From contig CAWDQZ010000020.1 in the NCBI GenBank assembly GCA_963804595.1, forward strand, positions 1 through 64,000: 64,000 nucleotides of DNA. The letters run 5' to 3'. Below the pieces are notes generated by a model that was not told the DNA's origin, searched no databases, and saw only the letters and a list, made by a program, of their open reading frames with translations. Positions 18,123 to 27,658 of this stretch are shown here, piece by piece. A program made the position numbers and the translations under genes. This DNA comes from DASUPK01 sp963804595. GTDB lineage: Bacteria; Actinomycetota; Thermoleophilia; Solirubrobacterales; 70-9. Within the stretch, counting starts at the first letter, position 1. The number at the start of each line of letters is the position of its first letter.

Positions 18123-19237
18123 CGGACCACCTTGCTCGCCAGCGGGTCGCCCGAGTCGGCGGGCCCGCTCGCGAAGTCGAAACGGATCCCGCGCCCCTCG
18201 AGCTCGGCGAACATCTCATCCGGATCGATGCAGCTCTCCGGGGGCAGCGCACCGCGCCGCTCGATCGAGCCCCGTGCGAGGAGCCTGACTGCTGCCGCCG
18301 CCGGCGTGGCGGTCGAGACGATGCCGCCGCCGAGGCCCCACGCCTGGTGCGGCGGGGTCACGCTGCGGGCGCGGATGGTGGCGTCATCGCCGGTCATCTC
18401 GACGACGTGAATGGAGACGGTGTTTGCTGAGGGGGGCGAAGCAGAGCGCGCGACTTCGGCAATCCGCTCCTCGCTCGCCCCCCGCAGCTCCTTGAGGCTC
18501 TCGAGCACCTTGGGTGACAGCGAGAGCGCAAAGGTCACGTTTGGCGCGCCGAAGCTGTCGCCGAACGTGAGCACTTCCGAATGGAGGGTGAAGATGGTCT
18601 CCCCCTGGCCGATTGGGTCGCCGAAGTCGACGGCCGGCCCAGGCTGCAGGGGCTCGAGCTCGCGCGGCCTGCCGTCGATCAGCGCCATCGGGGGCATCGT
18701 GATCTCGTCGAGCAGGGTGCGGATGGCGTAGGGGAAGCTCAGGCCCTCGGGCGGATCGAGGTCCCGACCCCCCGCCAACACCGAGATCGAAGTCGGAACG
18801 CCGGGAAGCTCGCGTGCCGCGCGTGCCGCCAGCAGGTTCGTCTTGCCGGGCGCCGAGCCAATCCCCAGAAGCGCGAGCAGTCCGCGCTGCTCGAAGCTCG
18901 GCGAGAGCTCCAGCTGCTCGGCGGTCACGTGGTAGAGCCCGCCGAGGTCCATGTAGTGACAGCCGGCCTCGAGACAGGCCCGCATCGCCGCGAGGTTGAT
19001 CCGATAGGCCGCCGAGTTGACGAGCACCTCCATCCCCTCGAGTTGCTCGGCGAGGCCGTTCGTGGCGTCGACTTGGCGGGCCTGCGCCTTGCCGCCACCG
19101 TGCTCCATCGCGACCTCCTCGGCGCGACGGAGGTCGAGGTCCAGGAGCCGCATCGCGGTGACCTCCTCGGATTCGGCCAGGTCGCGGACGATCGCGGGTG
19201 CGATCGTGCCGCCCGCACCGAGGACCGCCACCCTCAT
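18119..19237 (-). CDS. Saccharopine dehydrogenase-like NAD(P)-binding protein
   Basis: A 372-residue product. The N-terminal Rossmann motif MRVAVLGAGGTIAPAIVRDL, CLEAGCHYMDLGGLYHVT and GIGSAPGKTNLLAARAAREL fit the saccharopine dehydrogenase / carboxynorspermidine dehydrogenase superfamily. ATG at 19237 overlaps the PucR stop (ATGA). Members join or split amino acid or polyamine conjugates through a secondary amine. In this operon a role on a polyamine- or lysine-derived secondary amine is attractive but unproven. Confidence 0.78.
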   Translation of the reverse strand: MRVAVLGAGGTIAPAIVRDLAESEEVTAMRLLDLDLRRAEEVAMEHGGGKAQARQVDATNGLAEQLEGMEVLVNSAAYRINLAAMRACLEAGCHYMDLGGLYHVTAEQLELSPSFEQRGLLALLGIGSAPGKTNLLAARAARELPGVPTSISVLAGGRDLDPPEGLSFPYAIRTLLDEITMPPMALIDGRPRELEPLQPGPAVDFGDPIGQGETIFTLHSEVLTFGDSFGAPNVTFALSLSPKVLESLKELRGASEERIAEVARSASPPSANTVSIHVVEMTGDDATIRARSVTPPHQAWGLGGGIVSTATPAAAAVRLLARGSIERRGALPPESCIDPDEMFAELEGRGIRFDFASGPADSGDPLASKVVR

Positions 19238-20784
19238 GCGATCAGCTCCTTCGCGCGCAGCGCCAGCCAGAGCTCGACCCTGTCGTTGGCCCGGCTCAGG
19301 TCTCGTCCCGTGAGCTCCTCGATTCGCTTGATCCGGTAGCGGAGGGTGTGCCGGTGGCAATAGCAGTCGCTCGCCGCCCTCTCCCAGTGCCCGTTCCGGT
19401 CGATGTACGCCTCGAGGGAGCGCAGCAGCTCGCCGGCATAGCGCTCGTCGGAGTCCTCGATGGGGCCGAGCACCGACTCGCAGTAGAGGCGAAGCGCCTC
19501 CGTGTCCTGCACCGAGAGCAGCAACGTGAACGCCCCGAGGTCGCGATGCGAGGCAACCTCGGGAGCTGCGCCGTTGGCGAAGCCGGTCGCCTCGAGCGCG
19601 CAGCGCGCCTCGTGGAAGGAGTGGCGCACCCGCTCCGTGGGGAGAGAGCGGCTGGTGGCGGCGCGGGTGGGTCCGTGGACCGACTCGAGCGCCGAACGTG
19701 CCCGGATGGCGAGCTCGAGCGGGTCGCCCTTGCCCCCGTCGACTATCGCGCAGAGCAGCTCGCGGCGTCCAGCCGCGTGCGGCGCCACCACCGCGGGGCG
19801 GTTCTGGCTCGAGAGGAACTCGGCGAGAGTCGGCTCCGCGGCCGCGGCATCACCGAGCTGGAAGGCGAGGACCAGCGCCCGCTCCCCGATCCCGAAGGGG
19901 ACGAGGCGGTCCCGGACGTCGTCGGCGGCGAGACGGCCCGAGAGGGTGGCCGCGAGCACCTCGCCCGAAAGCCGGCGTTCGGTCTCCCTGGCCACCCGCT
20001 CCCGCATCAGCTCGAGCGCGACCACGATCGCCGCCTGCTGCACGCAGAGCCGCTCGAAGTCCCCGAGCTCGCCGGAGCGACGCACGACCACCAGCCAGGC
20101 CTCCGCCGAGCCGGGGCGCGGGGAGACGGGATGGGCCAGCGACCGGCCTCGCAGATCGGTCTGGCTCGGCACGAACGGAGCCGCGGCGGTGCCGCGGGGC
20201 TGCACCTCCTCGCGGATTGCGTCCACCAGGTACTCGGGCAGCTTGCGGCCGCCGCTCGCCAGCACCTCGCCGCGCGCGTCCAGCACCACGGAGCTGCCCC
20301 CGACGGCCGCGGCGATCTCGCGCGCGATCTCGTCGAGGCCTCCGCCCTGCAGCACCAGCCGCTCGAGGCGCTCGTTCACGGCAATCCCACGGGAGAGCAC
20401 GTCGTACTGCTCGTTCACCAGGCGACTGAAGGCCGCCTCGGTGATCGCGATGAATGGGGTCTCGTACGGGACCTCGAAGACGGGGAACTCGCACGACTCA
20501 GCCTCCGAGATCAGACACTTGGGGATTCGCTTGTGGTCGAAGCCAGTCCCGAACCCCAGCCCGGCGACGCCGGCGTCCGCCAAGCGGCGGACGAACCTGC
20601 GCTGCTTGTCGGCGTTCTCCAGCGGGATCCCGGTGGTGAGCAGCAGCTCGCCGCCGGAGAGCCAGGGCGTCGGATCGAGCAGCTCCGTGATGTGGACCCA
20701 GCGGATCTCCCGCTCGCCAGCGGCCGCACTCCCGGCCGCGACCTTCAGGTCGAGCTCGGAGGTGAGGCTCTCGATCGTGAGCAT
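19234..20784 (-). CDS. PucR family transcriptional regulator
   Basis: A 516-residue regulator. The N-terminal PucR domain (residues 1-125) has WVHITELLDPTPWLSGGELL and TGIPLENADKQRRF. A middle GGDEF-like region follows. The C-terminal HTH_30 domain has LRSLEAYIDRNGHWERAA and HRHTLRYRIKRIEELTG. Such proteins usually activate nearby purine, polyamine or amino acid catabolic genes in response to the substrate. ATG at 20784 overlaps the aminotransferase stop (TGATG), so the regulator is translated within the operon it probably controls. Likely targets are the half-sites at 22211-22301. Confidence 0.9.
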   Translation of the reverse strand: MLTIESLTSELDLKVAAGSAAAGEREIRWVHITELLDPTPWLSGGELLLTTGIPLENADKQRRFVRRLADAGVAGLGFGTGFDHKRIPKCLISEAESCEFPVFEVPYETPFIAITEAAFSRLVNEQYDVLSRGIAVNERLERLVLQGGGLDEIAREIAAAVGGSSVVLDARGEVLASGGRKLPEYLVDAIREEVQPRGTAAAPFVPSQTDLRGRSLAHPVSPRPGSAEAWLVVVRRSGELGDFERLCVQQAAIVVALELMRERVARETERRLSGEVLAATLSGRLAADDVRDRLVPFGIGERALVLAFQLGDAAAAEPTLAEFLSSQNRPAVVAPHAAGRRELLCAIVDGGKGDPLELAIRARSALESVHGPTRAATSRSLPTERVRHSFHEARCALEATGFANGAAPEVASHRDLGAFTLLLSVQDTEALRLYCESVLGPIEDSDERYAGELLRSLEAYIDRNGHWERAASDCYCHRHTLRYRIKRIEELTGRDLSRANDRVELWLALRAKELIA

Positions 20785-22180
20785 CAGTGCCCTAGGCGTC
20801 GGGATGCCTCTTCGAGGGTGGGACGAAGCACGTCCACGATCTCCTCGAACTGCTCCGTATCGGCGATCAGCGGCGGGGAGAACTGGACGACCGGGTCGCC
20901 GCGGTCGTCGGCGCGACAGATCAGCCCGCGCCGGTAGAGCTCGCCGGAGAGGAATCCCCGCAGGAGCTCCTCGGACTCCTCGTCCTCCATGTGCTCCTTC
21001 GTCTCCTTGTCCTTCACCAATTCGATGGCGTAGAAGTAGCCATCGCCCCGCACGTCCCCCACGATCGGGATGTCGTAGAGGGACTCGAGCGCCGAGCGGA
21101 ACTCGCCCTCCTTGGCACGAACATGGCCGTTGAGGTCCTCCCGCTCGAAGATGTCGAGGTTCGCCATCGCTGCGGCGGCCGCGACGGGATGCCCGGCGAA
21201 GGTCGAGCCATGGGCGAACATCGCCTTGCCCTCGGCGAAGGGCTCGTAGACCCGATCCGAGGCGATCAGCCCGCCCATCGGGATGTTCGCGTTCGTCAAC
21301 GCCTTCGCCACGGTGATCAGGTCGGGCTGGAAGCCGTATCGCTGGCAGCCGAACCATTGGCCTAGGCGGCCCCAGGCGCAGATCACCTCGTCGGAGACCA
21401 GCAGGACGTCGTGCCGGTCACAGATCTCCCTGACGCGCCGGAAGTAGCCCTCCTGGGGCGGAATGCAGCCGCCCGCGTTCTGAAGCGGCTCGAGGATCAC
21501 GGCGGCCACCGTCTCGGGCCCCTCGAACTCGATCGCCTCTTCGATCTGGTCGGCCGCCCAGAGTGGGTCGCGGTCCTCCGGCCAGCGATAGCTGTTCGTG
21601 TTGGGCACGTGGATGCCGCCGGGGACGAGCGGCTCGAAGACGGTGCGCAGCGCGGGGATCCCCGTCGCCGAGAGCGCCCCGAGGGTCGTCCCGTGGTACG
21701 CGACATCTCGTGCGATCAGCTTGATCCTTCTGGCCGTTGCCGCGGGCGCGGTGGTAGGCGCTGGAGAGCTTCATCGCGGACTCGACGGCCTCCGAGCCGC
21801 TGTTCGTGAAGAAGACGTGATTCAAGTCGCCGGGGGTCAGCGAAGCGATCCGGCTCGCGAGCTCGATCGCCCTGGGGTGGGCGTAGCTCCAGACCGTGAT
21901 GAAGTCGAGCTCGCGCACCTGCGCCGCCATCGCGTCGCCGAGCTCGGAGCGGCCGTGACCCGCGTTGACGCAGAACAGGGCGGAGAGCCCGTCGAGATAG
22001 CGCTTGCCGTGCTCGTCCCAGACATAGCAGCCGTCGCCGCGGACGATGATCGGTACCTCGTGCTCGGGCCCGAACGAGCCCATGCGCGTGAAGTGCATCC
22101 ACAGATTCCGCTGCGCCTGCTCCTGAAGCGCCGCTCGCGTCAGCCTGAGCCGTGCCCGGGGCGCTGGTCGGTGCTGCCAT
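20784..22180 (-). CDS. Class III (omega-amino acid or putrescine:pyruvate) aminotransferase, two frameshifts
   Basis: PLP enzyme of the class III aminotransferase family. LWMHFTRMGSFG, FTNSGSEAVESAMKLSSAYH, LLVSDEVICAWGRLGQWFG and LITVAKALTNANIPMGG (PLP lysine) are all present. ATG at 22180 with GGAGGAG upstream fits the start. An extra base near 22140 shifts into ALQEQAQRNLW. An extra C on the plus strand at 21726/21727 shifts again into KLIARDVAYHGTTLGALSAT. Both appear to be insertions, and motifs on each side are intact. Expected to move the amino group of putrescine or an omega-amino acid to pyruvate, giving alanine for Ald. First gene of the PucR operon. Confidence 0.82.
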
Positions 22181-22210
22181 CCGTCTCCTCCTGTTCTCTC
22201 TAGCCTCCCC

Positions 22211-22301
22211 GTACAACGCTACCCCGCGGTCTTCGGGGCTACAAGCGGAATTGTGTGAAATCAGCCCGCTTGTGCTTATACAACATGTACAAGGCGGGCT
22301 T
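22211..22301. promoter_or_regulatory. Divergent control region with six (T/C)ACAA half-sites and two inverted repeats
   Basis: The gap between the aminotransferase operon and the permease gene is 257 bp. It holds TACAA at 22212, 22240, 22279 and 22288, and TTGTG (inverted CACAA) at 22251 and 22270. TACAA-CATG-TACAA forms a close direct repeat. AGCCCGC-TTGT (from 22263) pairs with ACAAGGCGGGCT, an imperfect palindrome around these sites. A smaller CCCCG/CGGGG repeat is at 22222-22239. This is the obvious place for PucR to act on both operons. Nothing else was seen in the gap. Confidence 0.5.
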
Positions 22302-22437
22302 CGACTTTTAGGGCTTTCGCCCCTTGCGACGATTCGTCGCGGTTCTTAGGCTCGGGCCTCCGCGGCGGCCAATCCGGGTCGACGTGGCCAGGCGGGACCT
22401 CGACAAGTCACGACTGGATTTGCGGGAAGGAGAGAAT

Positions 22438-23985
22438 TTGGAGAGCGCGGCGGTCCCGATCCCGGTAAGCGACCCGGAGGGGGCGGGGGCGGGTGACAAG
22501 GGCCTGAAGACCGGAGCGCTCGGCTGGGTGTCCAACCTGGTGATCGGCGTGGCGTCGACCGCGCCCGGATACAGCCTCGCGGCGACGCTCGGATTCGTAG
22601 TCGCGGTCCACGGGATGGGGTTCCACGCGCCGGCCGTGATGATCGTCTCCTTCATCCCGATGCTGCTGATCGCCGCCGCCTACTACTACATGAACAGGGC
22701 TGACCCGGACTGCGGCACGAGCTTCACCTGGGTGACCAGGGCGATGGGGCCGCGGCTCGGCTGGCTCACCGGCTGGGCGATCGTCGTCACCGATGTCATC
22801 GTCATGGCGGCCCTCGCCTACATCGCGGGTGTCTACACCTTCCTGCTCTTCGGCCTCGATGCGGCCGCAACCAACCTTCTCGACGTCAGCATCGTCGCCG
22901 CGATCTGGATCATCGTGATGACCGCCATCTGCTACATCGGCATCGAGCTCTCCGCCCGCACCCAGTACTTCCTGCTCGCCGCCGAGATCGCGGCGCTGGG
23001 GCTGTTCTCCGCGGTCGCGCTTGCCAAGGTCTACTTCGGGGACCCGGGCGGCTTCCACGTCCAGGCGGATTGGTTCAACCCCTTCACCCTCCATGGAGGG
23101 ACCACGGCCTTGGTCGACGGAGTCCTCCTCGGGGTGTTCATCTACTGGGGCTGGGACAGCGGCGTCTGCGTCAACGAGGAATCCAGGGACAGCGCCAACG
23201 GGCCAGGGCGGGCCGCGGTCATGAGCACGATCCTGCTCGTCTTGATCTACGTGGTGGTGGCCACAGCGGCCCAGGCCTACGCCGGCACCACCTTCCTGAA
23301 GCACCATGGCAATGACGTCCTCAGCGCCCTGGGCGGACCCGTGCTGGGCTCGCCGCTGGACAAGATCCTGATCATCGCCGTGCTCACCTCGGCCTCGGCA
23401 TCGACGCAGACGACCATCCTGCCGACCGCCAGGACCACCCTGTCGATGGCCCGCTTCGGCTCGATCCCCAAGATCTTCGGACGGATCCACCCGCGCTATC
23501 TGACGCCCGACGTCTCGACGCTGGTTATGGGCGCGGTCTCGCTGGTCTGGACGCTCTTGATCATCAACGTCAGCCAGAACGTGCTCAACGACTCGATCAC
23601 CGGGATCGGCTTCGGGATCGCCTTCTATTACGGCCTGACCGGCTTCGCCTGCGTCGTCTACTACCGCAAGGAGATCTTCAAGAGCTGGAAGAACTTCATC
23701 ATGGTGGGGGTGGCGCCCTTCCTGGGCGGCGCGATGCTGACCTTCATCTTCGTCAAGGCGTTCTTCGACTACAAGACGACGAGCACCGACGTCAACTACT
23801 CGGGTGGCTTCCTGGGAGTGGGAAGTCCGGTCGCGATCGGCGTAGGAAGCCTGCTCCTCGGCGTCGTCGTATTGGTGTTCGCCAACATCGCCTACCCGAA
23901 GTTCTTCAAGCGCAAGTGGGAGACGGCCGACCCCGGGATCCTGGAGGGGACCGTCAAGGGCGAGGCGTCCGTGATGTCGGATTGA
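22438..23985 (+). CDS. APC superfamily amino acid/polyamine permease
   Basis: A 515-residue membrane transporter with about twelve hydrophobic segments. WVSNLVIGVASTAPGYSLAA at the first helix, YYYMNRADPDCGTSFTWVTR and VCVNEESRDSANGPGRAAVM are typical of APC amino acid/polyamine permeases. TTG at 22438 was chosen because GGAAGGAG lies 5-6 bases upstream; the frame is open farther left without a better start. It is the first gene of the rightward block USP-potADBC and divergent from the catabolic PucR operon, so it likely imports the substrate of that pathway. Confidence 0.88.
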   Translation: MESAAVPIPVSDPEGAGAGDKGLKTGALGWVSNLVIGVASTAPGYSLAATLGFVVAVHGMGFHAPAVMIVSFIPMLLIAAAYYYMNRADPDCGTSFTWVTRAMGPRLGWLTGWAIVVTDVIVMAALAYIAGVYTFLLFGLDAAATNLLDVSIVAAIWIIVMTAICYIGIELSARTQYFLLAAEIAALGLFSAVALAKVYFGDPGGFHVQADWFNPFTLHGGTTALVDGVLLGVFIYWGWDSGVCVNEESRDSANGPGRAAVMSTILLVLIYVVVATAAQAYAGTTFLKHHGNDVLSALGGPVLGSPLDKILIIAVLTSASASTQTTILPTARTTLSMARFGSIPKIFGRIHPRYLTPDVSTLVMGAVSLVWTLLIINVSQNVLNDSITGIGFGIAFYYGLTGFACVVYYRKEIFKSWKNFIMVGVAPFLGGAMLTFIFVKAFFDYKTTSTDVNYSGGFLGVGSPVAIGVGSLLLGVVVLVFANIAYPKFFKRKWETADPGILEGTVKGEASVMSD

Positions 23986-23998
23986 CCGGGGCGGGCTG

Positions 23999-24412
23999 AT
24001 GAGCGAAATCGTGATCGGCTACGACGGCTCCGACTCCTCGAGGTCGGCCCTGAACCAGGCCTTCGACTTCGCGAAGGCGCTCGGAGACAGCATCGTGATC
24101 GTCTTCGCCTACGCCCCCGGAGGCTACGGCGGTGGCGAGGTGCCCGAGCAGCGGAGGGCCGTCGAGGAGTTCGGTGAGAAGATGGCGAGCGAGGCCGTCG
24201 AGGCCGCGAAGGCTGCCAAGCTCGAGTATAAGGTCGAGATGATCAACGAGCACCCCCATGACGCGCTGATTACCGCCGCCAAGAAGCACGATGCGCGAAT
24301 GATCGTCGTCGGAAGCCACGGTGAGTCCCCGCTCAGGGGGGCGATCATCGGGGCCACCCCGTACAAGCTGGTGCAGCTCTCCGAGACCCCGGTCCTGGTC
24401 GTGAGGCCCTGA
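23999..24412 (+). CDS. Universal stress protein (UspA family)
   Basis: A 137-residue single USP domain: IVIGYDGSDSSRSALNQAF at the N-terminus and the ATP-binding motif VGSHGESPLRGAIIGATPYK near the end. It begins 13 bp after the permease and its stop overlaps the potA start (TGATG). In such positions USPs may regulate the neighbouring transporter in response to nucleotide state. This is inference from position. Confidence 0.9.
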   Translation: MSEIVIGYDGSDSSRSALNQAFDFAKALGDSIVIVFAYAPGGYGGGEVPEQRRAVEEFGEKMASEAVEAAKAAKLEYKVEMINEHPHDALITAAKKHDARMIVVGSHGESPLRGAIIGATPYKLVQLSETPVLVVRP

Positions 24413-25554
24413 TGGAGGGGGGCGCCGCACAGCACCCTCCATGTGTGGTCCTCAACTCGGTCACCAAGCGCTTCGGCGAGCTGACTGCGGTCGACGCGAT
24501 CGACTTGGACATCGCGGAGGGTGAGTTCTTCACGATGCTCGGCCCCAGCGGCTGCGGCAAGACGACGACCCTGCGGATGATCGCCGGCTTCGAGGACGTG
24601 ACCGATGGCCGCCTGGCCATCGACGACGAAGACATGCTGGGGATCCCACCCCACAAGCGCCCGACCAACACCGTCTTCCAGAGCTACGCGCTCTTCCCAC
24701 ACCTCTCCGTCAAGGAGAACGTCGCCTTCGGGCTGCGCCGCAAGGGGGTCGATAAGGGGGAGATCGACCGCCGCGTCCGCGAGGAGCTCGAGCGGGTCGG
24801 GCTTGCCGGGGAGGCGAACAGGCGCCCGGCGCAGCTCTCGGGCGGCATGCAGCAGCGCGTCGCGCTCGCCCGAGCCCTGGTCAACCTGCCTCGCGTGCTG
24901 CTCCTCGACGAGCCGCTCGGGGCGCTCGACCTCAAGCTGCGCAAGGGCCTCCAGGTCGAGCTGAAGAAGATCCAGCGAGAGGTCGGCATCACCTTCGTCT
25001 ACGTCACCCATGACCAGGAGGAGGCGCTGACGATGTCCGACCGGATCGCCGTCATGAATCAGGGCAAGATCGAGCAGATCGGCGATCCGGAGGAGGTCTA
25101 CGACCGCCCGACCACCACCTTCGTCGCCGGCTTCATCGGCGTCTCGAACCTGATGCCCGGGACCGTCAAGAAGACGGGTGATCCCGGCGAGGTCGAACTC
25201 GACAGCGGGGTCCAGGTGAACGCCGACGTCGACGGCTTCAACCCCGGCGAGCGCTGCCATGCGGTGGTCAGGCCGGAGAAGCTCACGATCGGCTCGAACG
25301 GGGATCAGCCGAGCGTCGAGGGCCTGGTGGAGAGCTCGCTCTACCTTGGTACCGCAACCCAGCTGATCGTCCGGCTGACGGGGGACGTCCGGATGACGGC
25401 CCTCGTGCCGAACACCGACGAGGCGGAGCGACAGAGACTTCCCGGCGGAGGGGCGAAGGTGGAGCTTTCTTGGGCCCCCGAGCACATGCACGTGGTGAGG
25501 GAATCCACAACGAACGGAGCGGCTCCGCCGGTCGGGACGCCCGAGTCGATTTAG
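24412..25554 (+). CDS. potA: Spermidine/putrescine ABC transporter ATP-binding protein
   Basis: A 380-residue ATPase with Walker A GPSGCGKTTTLRMIAGF, signature LSGGMQQRVALARAL, Walker B VLLLDEPLGALD and switch His in YVTHDQEEAL. The C-terminal TOBE domain (about residues 270-365) and size match PotA. Together with the following PotD, PotB and PotC it forms a complete polyamine importer. Stop/start overlap with the USP gene indicates coupled translation. Confidence 0.93.
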   Translation: MEGGAAQHPPCVVLNSVTKRFGELTAVDAIDLDIAEGEFFTMLGPSGCGKTTTLRMIAGFEDVTDGRLAIDDEDMLGIPPHKRPTNTVFQSYALFPHLSVKENVAFGLRRKGVDKGEIDRRVREELERVGLAGEANRRPAQLSGGMQQRVALARALVNLPRVLLLDEPLGALDLKLRKGLQVELKKIQREVGITFVYVTHDQEEALTMSDRIAVMNQGKIEQIGDPEEVYDRPTTTFVAGFIGVSNLMPGTVKKTGDPGEVELDSGVQVNADVDGFNPGERCHAVVRPEKLTIGSNGDQPSVEGLVESSLYLGTATQLIVRLTGDVRMTALVPNTDEAERQRLPGGGAKVELSWAPEHMHVVRESTTNGAAPPVGTPESI

Positions 25555-25577
25555 AAATGACAAGGAGGGACTCCAAA

Positions 25578-26726
25578 GTGAGGATCACGAAGAGGGCGAA
25601 GGCCCTGGGACTGGGCGTCGTCGCCCTGGGCGCCGCAGTGGCGCTCGCGGCATGCGGCGGCGGTGGCGGAATCGAAGGCGGTGGCAGCACGGAGAAGGTG
25701 CAGACGGTCAAGTACCAACCGCCCCCTTCGGGAGACCTGACGGTTTCCAACTGGCCGCTCTACATCGACAAGAACACGGTGCCCAACTTCGAGAAGGCCA
25801 CCGGCGTCAAGGTCGACTACATCGAGGACGTCAACGACAACCAAGAGTTCTTCGCCAAGATGCAGCCGCTGCTGTCGCAGGGACAGTCGGGCGGGCGAAG
25901 CATCATCGTCGTGACCGACTGGATGGCGCAGAAGATGCACGAGCTCGGCTACGTCCAGAACCTGGACAAGGCGGGGATCCCGAACGTCACCGCCAACCTG
26001 CGGGACAACCTGCAGCATCCGGATTTCGACCCGAACCGGGAGTACTCGGTGCCGTGGCAGAGCGGGATGACCGGGCTGATCGTCAACACCCAGCTCGCGC
26101 CGAACGTGCACTCGATCAACGACCTGTTCGACCCGCAGTACAAGGGCAAGGTCGAGATGCTCACCGAGCTGCGCGACACGGTGCCGCTGGTGATGAAGGC
26201 GGACGGGATCGATCCGAACAAGGCCACCGAGCAGCAATGGCTCGACACGATCGACAAGCTGAAGCAGGCTGTCGCATCAGGCCAGATCCGGCGCTTCACC
26301 GGCAACGACTACACCCGCGATATGGCCAACGGCGACGTGGCGGCGATCATCGGCTGGTCGGGTGACGCGGTGCAGCTGCAGGCCGACAACCCGAACATCG
26401 AGTTCCGCATGCCGACCGAGGGCTGCATTCTCTGGTCGGACAACATGGAGATCCCGGTCGGGGCGCCCAATCCGACGGCCGCCGAGGCCTTCATGAACTA
26501 CGTGTACGACCCGAAGAACCAGGCCACGATCGCTGCTTACAACAGCTACGTGACACCGGTCGACGGCGTCCAGGAGGTCTTCAAGACCACCAACCCCGAC
26601 CTGGTGAACGATCCGCTGATCTTCCCGACGGATCAGTTCACCGCCAAGTGCTCCACTCAGCCCAACCTGACGGGCCAGGAGGAGCAGACCGTGACCAGGG
26701 CGTTCGAGGGCGTCCTGAACAGCTAG
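25578..26726 (+). CDS. potD: Spermidine/putrescine-binding lipoprotein
   Basis: A 382-residue solute-binding protein. GTG at 25578 is preferred because AAGGAGGG ends 8 bases before it. An ATG at 25557 lies upstream of that site. The signal peptide ends in lipobox VALAAC followed by a Gly-rich linker. The mature part has LTVSNWPLYIDKNTVPNFEK and VPWQSGMTGLIVNTQL, typical of PotD/PotF binding proteins. It would be anchored outside the cell and deliver polyamines to PotBC. Confidence 0.92.
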   Translation: MRITKRAKALGLGVVALGAAVALAACGGGGGIEGGGSTEKVQTVKYQPPPSGDLTVSNWPLYIDKNTVPNFEKATGVKVDYIEDVNDNQEFFAKMQPLLSQGQSGGRSIIVVTDWMAQKMHELGYVQNLDKAGIPNVTANLRDNLQHPDFDPNREYSVPWQSGMTGLIVNTQLAPNVHSINDLFDPQYKGKVEMLTELRDTVPLVMKADGIDPNKATEQQWLDTIDKLKQAVASGQIRRFTGNDYTRDMANGDVAAIIGWSGDAVQLQADNPNIEFRMPTEGCILWSDNMEIPVGAPNPTAAEAFMNYVYDPKNQATIAAYNSYVTPVDGVQEVFKTTNPDLVNDPLIFPTDQFTAKCSTQPNLTGQEEQTVTRAFEGVLNS

Positions 26727-26758
26727 CCAACTGGGCATGAGAGGCGGCGGAGACGGCT

Positions 26759-27658
26759 ATGCGTAGTCAGCGCGTGGTCGACCTCCGCCGCCGCGTCGTT
26801 CCCTACTTCCTGCTGGGGCCGGGGATCCTCTGGCTGATCCTCTTCTTCGTCGTGCCCATGTACTTCATGGCGCGGCTCTCGCTGGATACGGGGATCTTCC
26901 CCGAGTTCCGCTTCAACTGGCAGTTCTCGAACTACACGGACGCCCTCAGCGCCTACGACACCCAGTTCTTCCGGGCGTTCCGCTACTCGGCGATCGCCAC
27001 GGTCCTCGCGATCTTGATCGCCTACCCGCTCGCGTACGCGATCGCGTTCAGGGGCGGGCGCTGGAAGAACGCGATGTTGCTCGCCGTGATCGCGCCGTTC
27101 TTCACCACCTACCTGATCCGGACACTCGCCTGGGAGACGATCCTCTCCGACAACGGCTTCGTCGTGAACACGCTGCAGTCCCTCGGCCTCGTCTCTGAGA
27201 ACGGCCGCGTATTGGCCACCAGCGGCGCCGTGATCGCGGGGCTGACCTACAACTTCCTGCCGTTCATGATCCTGCCGATCTACGCCAGCCTGGAGCGACT
27301 CGACACCAGCCTGGTCGAGGCGGCGAAGGATCTCTACTCGTCCTCGCGCCAGGCCTTCCTGCGGGTGACCCTGCCCCTCTCGATGCCGGGGGTGGTGGCG
27401 GGAACACTGCTCACCTTCATCCCGGCGACCGGCGACTACATCAACGCCCAGTTCCTGGGCGGCGCCCAAAACTCGATGATCGGCAACGTCATCCAATCGC
27501 TCTACCTGAAACAGACCGACTATCCGGCCGCCGCGGCGATCTCGTTCACCTTGATGGCGGTGATGCTGGTGATCGTCTTCATCTACATCCGGATCGCCGG
27601 GTCGGAGGCGCTGATGGGCGAGGAAATCGGCGGCGCGGACGTGGTGGAGCGAGAGTGA
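26759..27658 (+). CDS. potB: Spermidine/putrescine ABC transporter permease
   Basis: A 299-residue permease with about six membrane helices. The EAA-like loop is SLVEAAKDLYSSSRQAFLRV, followed by TLPLSMPGVVAGTLLTFIPA. N-terminal LLGPGILWLILFFVVPMYFM is typical for PotB. Its stop overlaps the potC start (TGATG). It forms a heterodimeric channel with PotC. Confidence 0.92.
   Translation: MRSQRVVDLRRRVVPYFLLGPGILWLILFFVVPMYFMARLSLDTGIFPEFRFNWQFSNYTDALSAYDTQFFRAFRYSAIATVLAILIAYPLAYAIAFRGGRWKNAMLLAVIAPFFTTYLIRTLAWETILSDNGFVVNTLQSLGLVSENGRVLATSGAVIAGLTYNFLPFMILPIYASLERLDTSLVEAAKDLYSSSRQAFLRVTLPLSMPGVVAGTLLTFIPATGDYINAQFLGGAQNSMIGNVIQSLYLKQTDYPAAAAISFTLMAVMLVIVFIYIRIAGSEALMGEEIGGADVVERE

Noticed and set aside
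24124..25563. Minus-strand open frame of 479 codons
   Set aside because: It lies opposite potA and the USP gene, which carry unmistakable motifs.
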